Positions 1 through 11,029 are shown, counted from the first letter of the stretch. The stretch: DNA of 64,000 nucleotides from Brassica napus (GCF_020379485.1 NC_063452.1:33627608-33691607), one strand, 5' to 3'. Translations and numbers: made by a program. The notes: generated by a model from the sequence alone, not told the origin.

Positions 1-1376
1 ACATTGACCAGCTCCGTCTTTGGGAGAGAGAGGTGAAAGATGTCTGGCGACGTGGACACTGCCATCCCTTCTGCCTTTTCGATCGGCCGGTTCTGGTATC
101 TGCCCCGGCTTCTGTTCCCGGAATCCTTTGTTGGTTTTGGAAAGGGTCTCTCGTCTCGCTCATTTCGGTCCAGCCTGACCGCCTTAGGATCTGCTGCGCC
201 TTAGCACGACTGGCGACGTCCTCTGCCCATTTTACCTGCGCCCAGGCTCGGGATAGCACGTCTTTTATGGTATTGCACTGGTATTTGGTTAGCTCCTTAT
301 AGAGGTCCCCGTCGGGGAGAAAGCCTCTCTTGAAGGTAGAGATTGCAGTAGAGATGTTACATTCAGGAATGGCCACCTTCTCTTGATTGAAGCGGGCTAT
401 ATAGCCTTGCAAGGGTTCAACCCGATGCCAGAGGATTTCGTATAAGCCATCAGAGGTTTTCTCCAGGTCTCTGCTGCTAGCGAATTACTCCACGAACTTG
501 TCGCTAAGGATCACAAAGGAGGATATAGACCTGGAGGGTAGGTTGATGTACCATTGCCAGGCGGGTCCGATCAGGGTTGAGCTGAATCGCTTACAGATAG
601 TAGCTTCGCACAACTATTTTGGGAGTGCTACGGTGAGCATCCTCTGTCTGTAATGGGCGATATGGTCATCTGGATCGCTGGTACCATCATACACCTTTAT
701 GCTGGGAAAAGATAATTTCCTCGGCATCTCGATCAGGGTGATCTCCTCTGTGAAAGGTGTATCGGCGTAGGAGTCGGGATTCCTTTTTCGGATCGGGAGA
801 GCTACCCCGGGGAGCCTTTCCACCATGGATTGCATGGCGTCGAGCCTCTTGGAGAACACATGTTCCAGGTAAGCGGTCATAAGAGATGTCGTCTTCGTTA
901 CTCCCTCGGGTGCTTCCTTACAGGGTTCCGGCTCGGATTCGCTGTCTTCCACGTCGTAGGTCTGGGTACCTTTAGCCTTCTCGTGCGCTGCTCCATCTCC
1001 CTGCGACGTCGTAGGCAGGAGAGTCACGTCTCTTCCGGAGTTAGGTGTCTCTAGAGTTGGCATGGCCCGGATCTGAGTCCGAAAGCGGCACTTCTTGTTA
1101 CTTACAGGGTTGAGGTCTTGGTTTTTCGTCTCGGAGGGTAAGGTTCTCCGGTTCGAGCTGGTTGAGCTTCTCGGCGCTCTGCTCCAGTCGCTTGGAATGT
1201 TCGTTGAGCTTCTCCTTCAAGGTTTGGACTTCTGAGGAAAGCTTGGGATTCTCCATGACCTCTTCTCAAGCCTTATACAGCTCGGTTACTTGACTTTGTA
1301 GACCATCGAGTTGCCTTTGGAGCTCGGCTTCTCTTTGGGTAGCTTCGGCTAGCTCGTTTTTCTCATCCACCGCCAT
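1..1376 (-). pseudogene. Tat-lineage Ty3/gypsy gag, truncated by window edge
   Basis: This is the N-terminal part of a retrotransposon gag read from an ATG at 1376 leftward. The first portion encodes a Leu/Glu/Lys-rich coiled coil. Next come an acidic linker and the capsid-like stretch containing DGTSDPDDHIAHYRQRM, which also occurs in the other Tat copies here (near 7970, 32400 and 38610). The reading frame is broken: a TAG directly follows the VALPK stretch near 614, where the copy at 32330 has a sense codon. Further left the sequence continues into the capsid C-terminal region without an open frame. Gag would package element RNA in the cytoplasm; this copy cannot. It belongs to the same minus-strand element as the LTR at 1419-1881, and the remainder lies outside the window. 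Confidence 0.8.
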
Positions 1377-1418
1377 TATCACGTAGTTTAGATTACTCCC
1401 CTCCTTCTAGCGCCAAAC

Positions 1419-1881
1419 TGTTAGAGTATTTTTGTGTAGGATATTTGTGAGTACTACAGAGCGATGGATAAGCATGGGGTTTAGTATTGTTTTGCAAGTA
1501 ATAGGATTGAAGGAGACGTTTTATTAGATCAAAGAGTTGGAACTACAATACATTGGTGTGTAAACCCTAGTTCTAGCCGCCTAGCTCTAATCTCTAAGTC
1601 TCGAAGTGTCGACCCCTTGTTCTAGGGTTTGGGCTCCCCTTATATAGTCGTCTGTAGGTCGGTCTTGATCGACCAATAGGTTTAAACTCTTCCATATTCG
1701 GAAATATGGAAGGATCCCTTTATCGGAATATTTCCATTTCCTGGAGGAAGGGGTTGGTCCCTGGGACCGGACCCGGAGTGCTTCCCAGCGGGAACCCGGG
1801 GCGTCTCCTAGCGGGGACCCGGAGGCCGGTGTCCTGCCTGGGGTCTGGAGGAATTCAATACCTGAGTATTTTTCCCCAACA
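1419..1881 (-). repeat. 5' LTR of minus-strand Tat element
   Basis: The LTR starts TGTTGGGG on the minus strand and ends in TAACA next to a primer-site-like GGCGCTAGAAGG. It is about 463 bp and matches the LTRs at 6770, 11030 and 33133. It contains a 10-bp-stem palindrome (CTTCCATATT...AATATGGAAG, 1689-1712) and, further downstream in LTR orientation, a TATATAA-like box near 1640-1647. The element is inserted into chromovirus integrase sequence that resumes at 1882. Confidence 0.85.
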
Positions 1882-3183
1882 CTTGGTATCAGAATATTTT
1901 ACAGAGGAAGAACAAGATTGTGGTGCCAGCGCAAGTAACATTGCGTGAGATGATCTTGAATTGGTTACATGTTTCGAGTCATGAAGGCCATTCGGGTAAA
2001 GATGTCACGGTACCGAGAGTTAAGAGTTTCTTCTATTGGAAAGGAATGGCTAAGGACATACAGGCTTACATTCGAGCTTGTACTATATGTCAGCAGTTCA
2101 AGTATGATACAGCAGCTTCGCCAGGGTTACTGCAACCATTACCAATACCAGAAGGAGTGTGGATGGATATTTCAATGGATTTTATCGACGGTCTGCCACT
2201 TTCTTGTGGACATCCTGTGATATTGGTCGTGGTGGATCGTCTGAGCAAAGCCGCTCATTTCATTCCGTTGAAACATCCCTATACAGCGGCTTTAGTGGCT
2301 CAGGCTATTCTTAATAATGTGTTCAAGTTACATGGAATTCCTCGATCAATAGTCAGTGATCGTGATGCGGTCTTAGTCACTGCATTTTGCAAAGAGGTGT
2401 TTAAGCTGCAGGGTTGTGCTTTGAATCTATCCCCAGCGTATCACCCGCAGAGTGATGGGCAAACATTGGTGGTTAATCGATGCTTGGAAACATATCTCAG
2501 ATGCACGACGAGTGATAAGCCGCAGTTATGGAGCCGTTGGTTGCCTTTAGCTGAGTATTGGTATAATACTAGCTATCATTCAGCGACTCACACTACTCCG
2601 TATGAGATTGTTTTTGGTCAACCTCCTCCAATTCCTCTTCCGTACTTACCTTGACAAGCAAAAGTCGAGGTTGTGGCAAAGAGCTTACGGGAGAGGGAAG
2701 ATATGTTGCTCATTTACTGAGAGCACGACATCGCATGAAGCAGATAGACATCGTAGTGAGAGGTCGTTTGAGTTAGGTGATTGGGTGTTTGTGAAGTTCC
2801 AACCATATAGACAACAGTCGATGGTTCAACGATCTTCTCATAACATTTCACCGAAATACTATGGACCTTACAAGATCATTGATAAGATTGGTGCAATGGC
2901 TTACCGTCTTCAGCTACCTTCAGCTTCTCAGGTTCATCCAGTGTTCCATGTTTCACAATTGAAGCGTTTGGTGGGCACAGATACTATGGCTAATCAGCTA
3001 CCTTCGGTGATATATGACATATCGATCAAGGAATCTGAGTTTTGCTTGGCTCGCAAGATGGTGCAGAGGCAAAGCCAAGCCGCTACGATGGTACTAGTTT
3101 AGTGGAAGAATCAAACAGCAGAAGAGGCGTTGTGGGAGTATCTGTTTGATATGAAGAAGAAGTTCCCATCGTTTGAGTTCTAA
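1882..3183 (+). pseudogene. Chromovirus integrase and chromodomain tail (copy 1)
   Basis: This is the C-terminal part of a Ty3/gypsy pol, with homology starting right beside the inserted LTR. It encodes the integrase zinc-finger region (His residues near 1966-1990, CTIC at about 2080), the first two catalytic Asp codons (2178, 2358) and the PQSDGQT motif. The catalytic Glu expected after DGQT is Leu (TTG, 2466-2468), so the enzyme should be inactive. After a break near 2650 the frame resumes with the GPYKIIDKIG and VHPVFHVSQLK segments. It ends in a short chromodomain-like tail (WKNQTAEEALWE), which is preceded by an in-frame TAG and closed by TAA at 3181. About 13 bp present in copy 2 (near 34392) are missing here. 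Integrase inserts element cDNA; the chromodomain is thought to guide targeting to heterochromatin. Confidence 0.85.
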
Positions 3184-3217
3184 CCTTGTGGTCAAGGTTG
3201 TCGGAGGAGGGAAGGTT

Positions 3218-3625
3218 TGTTACATGAAAAGAAATGGAGAGGAGAAGGAGAGGTGTCAATAATGGAGTGGAGGAATAGAGGAGGCCGTTAGACGCGTTAA
3301 CGGAAAGAACGAGCCAATAGAATAGCGACACGTGTTTAATTTCTATTGATGTAGATCGTTTGTTCTGTTACGCGGTATAAACAGAGTAGTAGTTTTCATT
3401 TGATTCATTTAGAAAATTGAGATTGTAATCTTCTTGAACCTTGATACAATTCTGTAATTCAGTTTAGTTCATCTCTGGAAAAAATCGTACTTATTCGGGA
3501 TCTTTTGCAACTGAGCTTCGATTTGGTGTTTTCAGGAATGGCGAATCGAGTCATAACGAGTCGAGTCATCCACGGGTCAACGAGTTAACGAGTGATAAAG
3601 AGTTAAACTCGTTATCATCTTAACA
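3218..3625 (+). repeat. 3' LTR of the chromovirus (copy 1)
   Basis: It starts TGTTACATG directly after a purine-rich tract (GGAGGAGGGAAGG, about 3203-3215) and ends CTTAACA, about 408 bp. It contains a GCGGTATAAACAG TATA-like box near 3372. It follows the integrase stop by 34 bp, as expected for a 3' LTR. The second copy is at 34906-35314. Confidence 0.8.
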
Positions 3626-4567
3626 CCTTCAAACACCTCTCAAAGAAGGATCGGTATATGAGATGAGTTCATTTGATGTAGCACGAAGGAAACCAAATTT
3701 CAGGTATGGTGACGCTCCTGTAACAATAAGATTTACCTTTGATAAGATTTCAGCTTCAAACAATTTTCGGCATTACGCTCCTGTCAACAGCATATCTGCA
3801 CTTAAATGTTAACTATTTATGGTAATAAACTGTTGACAGTTTACGATCGGTGAAGGTGAAGAATGTTCTTCCTCCAAACCTACAAAATATAGGTGAGTTA
3901 AGAAGATAGAATCTATAAAACTTGCTGAACTTAATGCCTAAGTACTGACTGCATCACCGCAGACTAACACATTACCATGGTCATGCTTCTATAACTTGAT
4001 TGAACTGCATCCATGTGTCTTTGTTAAAATTCATGTTTTGGTTTTCTGAACTTTGTGTGGTTTTATAATTTATGTTGTTTCAGTTTAATCCATATCTTCA
4101 TACAGCAGAGTTTCTCTGCACTGGGGTGGTTGGTGGCATTGACACAGCTAATGGCTGGTGCTACATTTCATGCTCCAAGTGTACACGCAAGCTGCAACGT
4201 GGATTGTCATCATTCGCATGCACTGCTTTCATGATGAAAACGCAGTGGAGTTGTTAGGTAGTACATTTCATTCTGTATCATTCATCGTTCAGACTTTAAA
4301 TATGTCACCTTTAGTGGTCTTGCACGTAACAGTTTGTGGTTGTCTACGTGTGGTAGTTACCGTGTTCCCGGTGCATAGGACTGCAGATTTTTTGTCTTTT
4401 GACACTGAAATAACAAAGCTTACTAATCTCCGGGCAGGGGAGTATCCCAACTAATGGTAACAACCACAAATTCCTTGGTTGCTTCTTTTTAAATCGCCAG
4501 AACCATGATAAATCGCAAACAATAGTCAACAACGTTAACATGTTCTCCACACTTTGGACCACCATTT
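3626..4567 (+). pseudogene. RPA1/DUF223-like OB-fold gene fragment (copy 1)
   Basis: Two separated coding stretches resemble plant replication protein A large-subunit-like proteins. The segment near 3640-3810 reads as an OB-fold N-terminal piece (GSVYEMSSFDVARRK...). The segment at 4082-4455, after a TTTCAG acceptor-like site, carries a zinc-ribbon pattern (NGWCYISCSKCTRKLQRG, then FACTAF where a Cys is expected) and then SFDTEITKLTNLRAGEY, typical of the RPA C-terminal fold. The frame changes between pieces and the second Cys pair is damaged. Such genes are abundant in crucifers, and RPA-like genes also travel on plant Helitrons; no Helitron ends are visible here. A solo LTR interrupts the locus at 4568. 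Confidence 0.6.
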
Positions 4568-5999
4568 TGTAATACCCCGATTTTTTCCAAAATAAATAAT
4601 AAAAATAATAATCCTGAAATCCTCATTTATTAACCTTCATGAACCGTCTCCAAACACCATAAATCAACTAAATAGCCATAAATCCAAATAACATAATAAA
4701 TCTCGAAAATAACGATAAAAGCATAAAAACCGCAGGTCTGAAAAGGAAAGAAATAAAAGTCTCAAAGTACTAATCCGATAGAAATCACTCCTGCTCGTCA
4801 GTCTCACTCCGTAAGATATGGGATGCTAAACATGCAAACCACTGACTCAATAAATAAAACTCCAACTATGGAAGTTTAACTCTAACATGAACAAACAAGA
4901 CGCCTAAAGCATCACAAATCACAAACAATGCGATGATAGCATATAGCTAGTCCATACACCCCGCATTCTCCTCATACGGATATACGATAATATAATATGC
5001 GTCACTAGTCCAGACATCTTTGGACCCCCGCAATCCACCAATATGCGTCGATATGCAAACATCTCTGCACCCTGCACCACAAAATATATGTCGCTAGCTG
5101 AGACATCTCTGGGCCCCCGTACTCATCCAATATGCGTCGCTAGCTCAGATGTCTCTGTGCCCCCGCACTCTATACGTCGCTAGCTCAGATTTCTCTGGGC
5201 CACCGTACTCATATGCGTCGCTAGCCTAGATCTCTCTGGCCCCCGCACTCATCACACAATCCCCACTATTTAACTATGTATATATATATGTACATCATCA
5301 TTTCTTAACATCACACAATCCAATCAACGGTTGAATCCTCTAGACCCCTAGTTCCAGTTTACAATGAATGAACTAACTAACAATCAAGACTCAAACAGAC
5401 TCAATTCAAACAGATGGATCATGCTTCGAAATCTAAACTACCATAGGGAGAATTCTACACTGGTACGGAATTTACGGAATAGACCCTCACCTTAGCCACT
5501 GGCAGGAATGATCGACGGGAGATGGTCAACTGCAACACGAGAGTCAACGAATTAGGCTCAGAGTCTCAGAAAATAAAGTTTTCAAAAATGGAAACTTTCC
5601 TAAAATAGAAATGTTCCTAAAATAGCAACTTTCCTAAAATGGAAACTTCCCTAATATAATTTATTTCCTAAATTAGAAACTTTCATAAAATATTCCTATA
5701 ACTAGAAATAAGAGGCGACAAACTTACTAGAAAAACCCACCGGAAGTTCGTCCAGAAGTCTGCCGGAAGCTCGTTCAGAAATCTCGCCGGATGCTCACCC
5801 GGAAATCCAACCGGAAAAATTCACTAGTGACTGATCGTCGAATAATTAAACAACAACTCGTCACGCGCAAAGAAATACTTTGACTTGGTGAGAATAAAGA
5901 GAAAGGGTAGAGGTTCTTATATAAGAAAAAAAATGGTTTTGGGTTTTAATTAAAAAAAATACAAACAGGCCTCTCCCTCCTTGGGTCACGGTCGTTACA
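4568..5999. mobile_element. Solo gypsy-type LTR with CATTT target duplication (copy 1)
   Basis: This is a single LTR of about 1432 bp starting TGTAATACCCCG and ending GGTCGTTACA. It is flanked on both sides by the 5-bp direct repeat CATTT (4563-4567 and 6000-6004). No internal retrotransposon sequence is present, so it fits LTR-LTR recombination after insertion. It has an internal array of short repeats (4985-5250) and a run of CCTAAAATAG-like repeats near 5590-5690. The counterpart at 36257-37818 has the same flanking CATTT. The strand is arbitrary because coding orientation is not visible. Confidence 0.8.
4985..5250. repeat. Short tandem subrepeats inside the solo LTR
   Basis: About six degenerate units of 36-50 bp share the core ATGCGTCGCTAGC followed by CAGANNTCTCTGGGCCCCCG and a CACTC or TACTCAT tail. 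The same array is at about 36730-36985 in copy 2. Confidence 0.7.
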
Positions 6000-6769
6000 C
6001 ATTTTTACTTGCGTTCTTCTGTAAAAGTGAAAGTGTTGGCCACTTTTGGCTGTCAAAAATATTGGAGAGATAGTGAAACTATGATGAAGTTGAATGTAGA
6101 AAGCCACTCGAGTCCAAGTGAGAGGTGAGAAAATGGCTGCTCGATCTAATTGCTTTACGTTTGGATTCAGATCTTATCTGACTTCTTTCATGGTTTCTCA
6201 TATAAGGATGAGAATTAGGAGAGGCACACGCCAAGACCAAATCGCTAAGACTAAATATGTGTTTCTACGGAACTTTATTATTATTATTATTTTATTTTTT
6301 GAAACACCTACGGAACATTATTAAGAAAGCACATTTCTCCAGTGGAAATGATCCTCGAGGGTTGAAATCTTCTTCTCAATGTTGTTGTGTAGCCAATTCC
6401 TGATCATCTCACTCCTCAACTTCTTAGTTTTGTCAATCAAATGTTACCGTCACCGATATTCGTCTTATTCCAATATCTATAATATATGGCAGCTATAGAA
6501 AATATGAATTAAGAACTTAGTTGCATTTAAAATTAAGAATCATTGACCCCTATATATATTTTACATTACTATAAAGCTATATATCAGGTGGAATCTGAAA
6601 TAAAGACAAAACCTAAACTCAAACCTGAAATAAGTAGGCAGCCCACCACTTGATTCCAAACACGAAAAAATAGTGTCCTAACAGGATAATACATAGGTTA
6701 CTTTGAAAAATAAAATAAAACAAAAAAATTTTTACATCAAGAGACACTTTATCACTTTTCAATTATATC
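6000..6769. other. Flanking sequence without an identifiable gene
   Basis: This continues the sequence interrupted by the solo LTR. It holds a short ATG-led frame at 6133-6324 with no recognisable domain, a (TTA)n tract near 6276-6296 and AT-rich DNA. The part up to about 6464 is duplicated at 37819-38295; the rest up to the Tat LTR is absent from copy 2. Confidence 0.5.
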
Positions 6770-7262
6770 TGTTGGAGAAAAATACTCAGGTATTAAATTC
6801 CTACAGACCCCAGGTAGGACACCGGCCTCTGGATCCCCGCTGGAAGGAACCCCGGTTCCCAGGATCCCCGCTAGAAGGAACACCGGTTTCCCGCTATGGA
6901 GTTTTCCGGGGCCGGTCCCAGGATCTCCCCCTTCCTCCGGGAAATGGAAAACTTTCGATAAGGAGAACCTTCCATATTTCCGAATATGGAAGAGTTTAAC
7001 CTACTCAACCCGCCTAAGGCCCGCCTTAGGAAGACTATATAAAGGGAACCTAAACCCTAAAGCAAGGGATCAACACGTCGAGACTTAGAGATTAGAGCTA
7101 GGCGGCTAGAACTAGGGTTCTTACTCAAAACAATTGTAGTTCCAGCTCTTTGATCTAATAAAACGTCTCTTTCTACTTTCTTACTTGCAAATCAATACAA
7201 ATACTAGCCTTGTCCACCGTTCTGTGGTACTCACAAAGATCCTACACAAAAATCCCTTAACA
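6770..7262 (+). repeat. 5' LTR of plus-strand Tat element
   Basis: It starts TGTTGGAG and ends CTTAACA, 493 bp. It contains two tandem GC-rich units (about 30 bp each, CCCGCTRGAAGGAACNCCGG, 6833-6895), a palindrome with a 10-bp stem at 6969-6992, and a TATATAAAG box near 7034-7042. It is roughly 6 percent different from the partner at 11030, by eye, so the element is old. The 5-bp flanks (ATATC and GTTCC) do not match. Confidence 0.85.
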
Positions 7263-7263
7263 G

Positions 7264-7284
7264 TTTGGCGCTAGAAGGAGGGGA
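7264..7284 (+). other. Putative primer binding site of Tat element
   Basis: TTTGGCGCTAGAAGGAGGGG follows the LTR by one base. The same string adjoins the other Tat LTRs in the window, on the minus strand near 1399-1416. The matching tRNA was not determined. Confidence 0.55.
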
Positions 7285-7304
7285 GTAATCTAAACTACGT
7301 GATA

Positions 7305-8600
7305 ATGGCGGTGGACGAGCATGACGAGCTACCCGAAACTACCAAGAGAGAAGCCAAACTCCAATGGCAAATCGACGATCTACAAGGTCAAGTAACCGGG
7401 TTGCATCGAATTCGGGAAGAGACCAATCCCTAGCTTTCCTAGGAGTTCAAGATCCTGAAGGAAAAGCTCAAAGAACACTCCACGCAACTGGAGCAGAGCG
7501 CCGAGAAGCTCAGCCAGCTCGAATCGGAGAATCTTACACTCCGAGACGAGAACCAAGCCCTTAACGCGGCAAGCAACAAGAAGCGTTGATTCCGGACCCA
7601 GGTTCTCCCTATGCCGACTCTGGAAACACCCAACTCCGGGACAGGCGCGAACCTCCCAACTACGGCGCAGGGAGGAGACACATCTACGCGAGAAAAGGCC
7701 TGTGATGCTCAGACCTACGACGTGGAGGACAGCGACTCGGAACCCGAGCCTGATAAGGAAGCATCAGACGGAGCAGCGAGAATGGAGTCTCCTATGATCT
7801 CTCACCTTCACCAGATGTTCTCCGATAGGCTCGACGCCATGCAGTCCATGGTAGAGAGACTCCCAGGGGTAGCTCCCCCCCATCTGGAAGAGCAACCCCG
7901 ACTCCTACGCCGATGAGATCACCTTGATCGAGATGCCCATGAAGTTCTCTTTTCACAGCATAAAGGCGTACGACGGCACCACTGATCCGGACGACCACGT
8001 CGCCCGATACAGACAAAGGATGCTCGCCGTAGCACTCCCAAAGGGGTCACGCGAAGCTACCATGTGCAAAGGTTTCGGCTCCACCCTGACCGGACCCGCT
8101 CTGCAGTGGTATATCAACTTACCCTCGAGGTCCATAGCTTCCTTCGCGGTTCTCAGCGACAAATTCGTGGAGCAATTTGCCAGTAGCAGGGACCTGGAGA
8201 AAACCTCTGACAGCCTCTACGAAATCCTCAACACCGAGCAAAACCCCTGCGAGGCTACATAGCCCGCATCAATCAAGAGAAGGTGGCTATCCCCAAATGC
8301 AGTCTCCCCACTGCTATCTCCGCTTTCAAGAGAGGTCTGCTCCCCGACAGAGACATCTACAAGGAGCTGACCAAATATCAGTGCAAAACCATGGAAGACG
8401 TCCTATCTCGAGCCTGGGCGCAGGCCAAATGGGAGGAAGACGTCGCCAGCCGGCCCAAAGCGCAACAAAAGCCAGATCCCAAGATGATCAGACTAGACTG
8501 AACCAAGCGAGACGAGAAACCCTCTCAAAGATCAGCTAGGGACTCCGGAAACCGAAACCGGGGCAGGTACCAGAACCGGCCGATTGAGAAGGCAGAAGGG
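7305..8600 (+). pseudogene. Tat-lineage gag, degenerate
   Basis: An ATG at 7305 begins a protein opening MAVDEHDEL, with an N-terminal coiled coil interrupted by TAG at 7431 and again near 7440. A second usable ATG at 7611 opens a stretch with an acidic linker (YDVEDSDSEPEP). It loses frame near 7885 where a short segment present in copy 2 (38530) is missing. The capsid-like region follows (TTDPDDHVARYRQRMLAVALPKG, then WYINLPSRSIASFAVLSDKFVEQFASS). The frame is lost again near 8240. Gag assembles virus-like particles in the cytoplasm; this copy could only act if supplied in trans. Confidence 0.8.
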
Positions 8601-9330
8601 ATGGCAGTGTCAACGTGGCCAGACATCTCTCACCTCTCCGTATCAAAGCCGGAGCTGGTCAATGTTCTAAGGCAGATGGACCAGCAGGTCAAGTGGCCTC
8701 AGAAGATGAAAGCTCTTGACTCTTTCCGGAACCCTGGCTTCTGGTGTGACTTCCATCGAGACCACAGTCACAAAACGGAGGACTGCGTCTCACTAAAGAT
8801 CGAGGTCAACGAGCTGCTTAGGAAAGGGCACCTAAGGGAGTTCCTTTCCGATAAGGCCAAGAGACATCTAGGCAAGGACACAACGAGTAAGCCCACTGAA
8901 GCTGCTCTCGTCTCGCCACCGCTACAGGACCGAGTGATACATGTCATTTCGGGCGGTTCGAAAATTAGCGGCATAAGCCATGCAGCTGAAAAGAAAAGCA
9001 CTTGGAACACCAAGCATGGCCTAGAGGCAGCCAAGCCAAAACATCTGCTCCTAGGAACGGACGAGATAAGCTTCACGGCCAAGGAGCAGGAGAAAGTCCT
9101 CACTCCGCATCACTACTCCCTGGTTATCTCGCTCACTGTAGCGAACTGTCTGGTAAAAAGGATACTGGTAGATAATGGAAGCTCAGGCAACATCATCTTC
9201 CAGGCCGCATACAAGGACCTAAGGCTGGAGGAAGGCGCTCTAACTCACTGGGTAACCCCCTTATAGGGTTCAGCGGGGAAGTCAAACAAACCACTGGGGA
9301 GATAACCCTCCCCGTATACGCCGAATGAAT
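8601..9330 (+). pseudogene. Tat gag C-terminus and retropepsin region
   Basis: The frame beginning MAVSTWPDISHL carries a zinc-knuckle-like Cys/His cluster (CDFHRDHSHKTEDC, residues about 49-62 from 8601). It then runs into a retropepsin-like domain with the [11 protein letters not shown] active-site region near 9165-9200. DNGS instead of DTGS is also present in the other Tat copies here, so it looks like a family trait. A frameshift near 9260 (CCCCCTTATAG) ends the open frame before the flap region. The protease would cleave the Gag-Pol polyprotein. Confidence 0.75.
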
Positions 9331-9334
9331 CAAC

Positions 9335-10510
9335 ATGTCAACCAAGTTCCTCGTGGTTGACTGCGACTCATCTTACAACATGATTCTAGGACGGCCCTGG
9401 ATTCACGGAATTGGGGCCGTCCCCTCGACTCTTCACCAAATGGTGAAATTTCCTACACCCTGGGGCATAAAGGCGATTAGAGGAGATCAGGAATATTCCT
9501 GCTCCTACTATCAGACCACTCTGAAGGGAAAGACCAAGGCCTTATAGCAATTACAGAACAAACCTCCGGCTCGTCACTCCGAGGAACCGGAGGTAGAGGA
9601 AATAGACGAGGTGCCATTAACCGAAGGAGATCAGATCCGACATCTCAAGATCTGTTCCAAGCTAACCGAAGGATTGAGAAGAAGACTGGTAGACTTCCTC
9701 AGGTCTAATTCTGACTGCTTTGCTTGGTCCCACGCAGATATGCCTGGGATCGATCCGGAGATCTGCACAAGCTGCAGGTGGATCCCCTACATGAACCCGT
9801 CAGACAAACGAGACGGAAATTTGCCCCCGAGAGAGACGCGATCATCAACGATGAAGTCAAGAGCCTGCTCGGTGCGGGGTTCATTCGTGAGGTGCAGTAC
9901 CCAGAATGGCTAACTAACGTCGTCGTGGTCAAGAAAAAGAACGGGAAGTGGAGAGTCTGCATCGAGTTCACTGACCTCAACAAGTCCTGTCCAAAGGACC
10001 CCTTCCCGCTACCTCATATCGACAAGCTGGTGGACGCCACCGCGGGGCACCATATGATGAGCTTCATGGACGCATTCTCCGGCTACAATTAGATACTTAT
10101 TCATCCGGAAGACCAGGAGAAAACATCCTTCATGACGTCCAGAAGCCCAGGAGAAAACATCCTTCATGACGTCCAGAGGGATCTACTGCTACAAGGTCAT
10201 GCCCTTCGGCCTAAAGAACGCAGGATCGACCTATCAACGGCTGGTCAACATGATGTTTGCGGACCAAATCAGGAGAACCATGGAGGTCTACATCGATGAC
10301 ATGCTGGTCAAATCCCTGCAGCAAGCCTTCTCCACCCTCAGGAAATATAACATGAAGCTCAACCCGGCTAAATTCTCATTTGGGGTCAGTTCTTGCAAGT
10401 TCCTCGGGTACATTGTAACCCACCGGGGCATCGAGGCCAACCCAGAGCAAATCAGGGCCATTCACTCAATCCCTTCCCCGAAGAACATCAAGGAGGTTCA
10501 AAAGCTAACG
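9335..10510 (+). pseudogene. Tat protease end and reverse transcriptase, internally deleted
   Basis: The [17 protein letters not shown] stretch (about 9390-9450) joins protease to reverse transcriptase. RT motifs follow: NVVVVKKKNGKWRVCIEFTD, the LPHIDKLVDATAG segment, FMDAFSGYN, MPFGLKNAGSTYQR, and the catalytic YIDDML box near 10290 with both Asp residues intact. Damage includes a TAG after SGYN, a 34-bp tandem duplication at about 10112-10179 and a 27-bp in-frame deletion after DDMLVKSL relative to the copy at 40920. The element stops shortly after the QKLTGR motif, so RNase H and integrase are gone. Confidence 0.8.
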
Positions 10511-11029
10511 GGAAGAAGCCGCGAGCCTATTAACTTTCAGATTTTGGGGAAGATTCAAAATTAAAAATATTTCCTTCGGTAACAGAGTTGCGATCTTAGT
10601 CAGTCTCCTACATTTAAGGAAATATGATCTTCAGAATCAGGCGAGAATCGGCGCGAGTGATTCCGGACGCCAGAAATGGTAACCTCAGGAGATCCCGAAC
10701 TATGGCCCGCTTCTGTACCAGCTCCTACTCAGGGAACATCAGAGCTCCAGGCTACACCGTCTCCAAGGCATCATCAGAAGCCCAGAGCTTCCCATCTTCG
10801 ACAATAATCAGTGGACCAAGTAGCACCAGACCCCGGTCTGATATAGCGGAAACTGATCATCCCCCGGGTTCAGAGTACGGTTCCGACCTGAGTGGAACCC
10901 GGGATCGCAGGACTACTGGAGCGATGTCCTGCCTATGGGAAGCCTACTGAGAATGATCAACTCCGGTTGACTGGAGTGCACATGTTATTCCCCGAGTTCG
11001 ATGACGAAATCGAGCATTAAGGGGCAAAT
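10511..11029 (+). other. Tat 3' untranslated remnant with polypurine tract
   Basis: This joins the broken RT to the 3' LTR. Short frames here have no recognisable domain. The last bases, TTAAGGGGCAAAT (11018-11030), form the polypurine tract that would prime plus-strand synthesis. The missing RNase H-integrase segment makes this a deletion derivative that could move only with helper proteins. Confidence 0.6.

Noticed and set aside
4985..5250. CRISPR array
   Set aside because: Repeats and spacers are similar to each other and degenerate, inside a plant LTR; this is a tandem subrepeat array.
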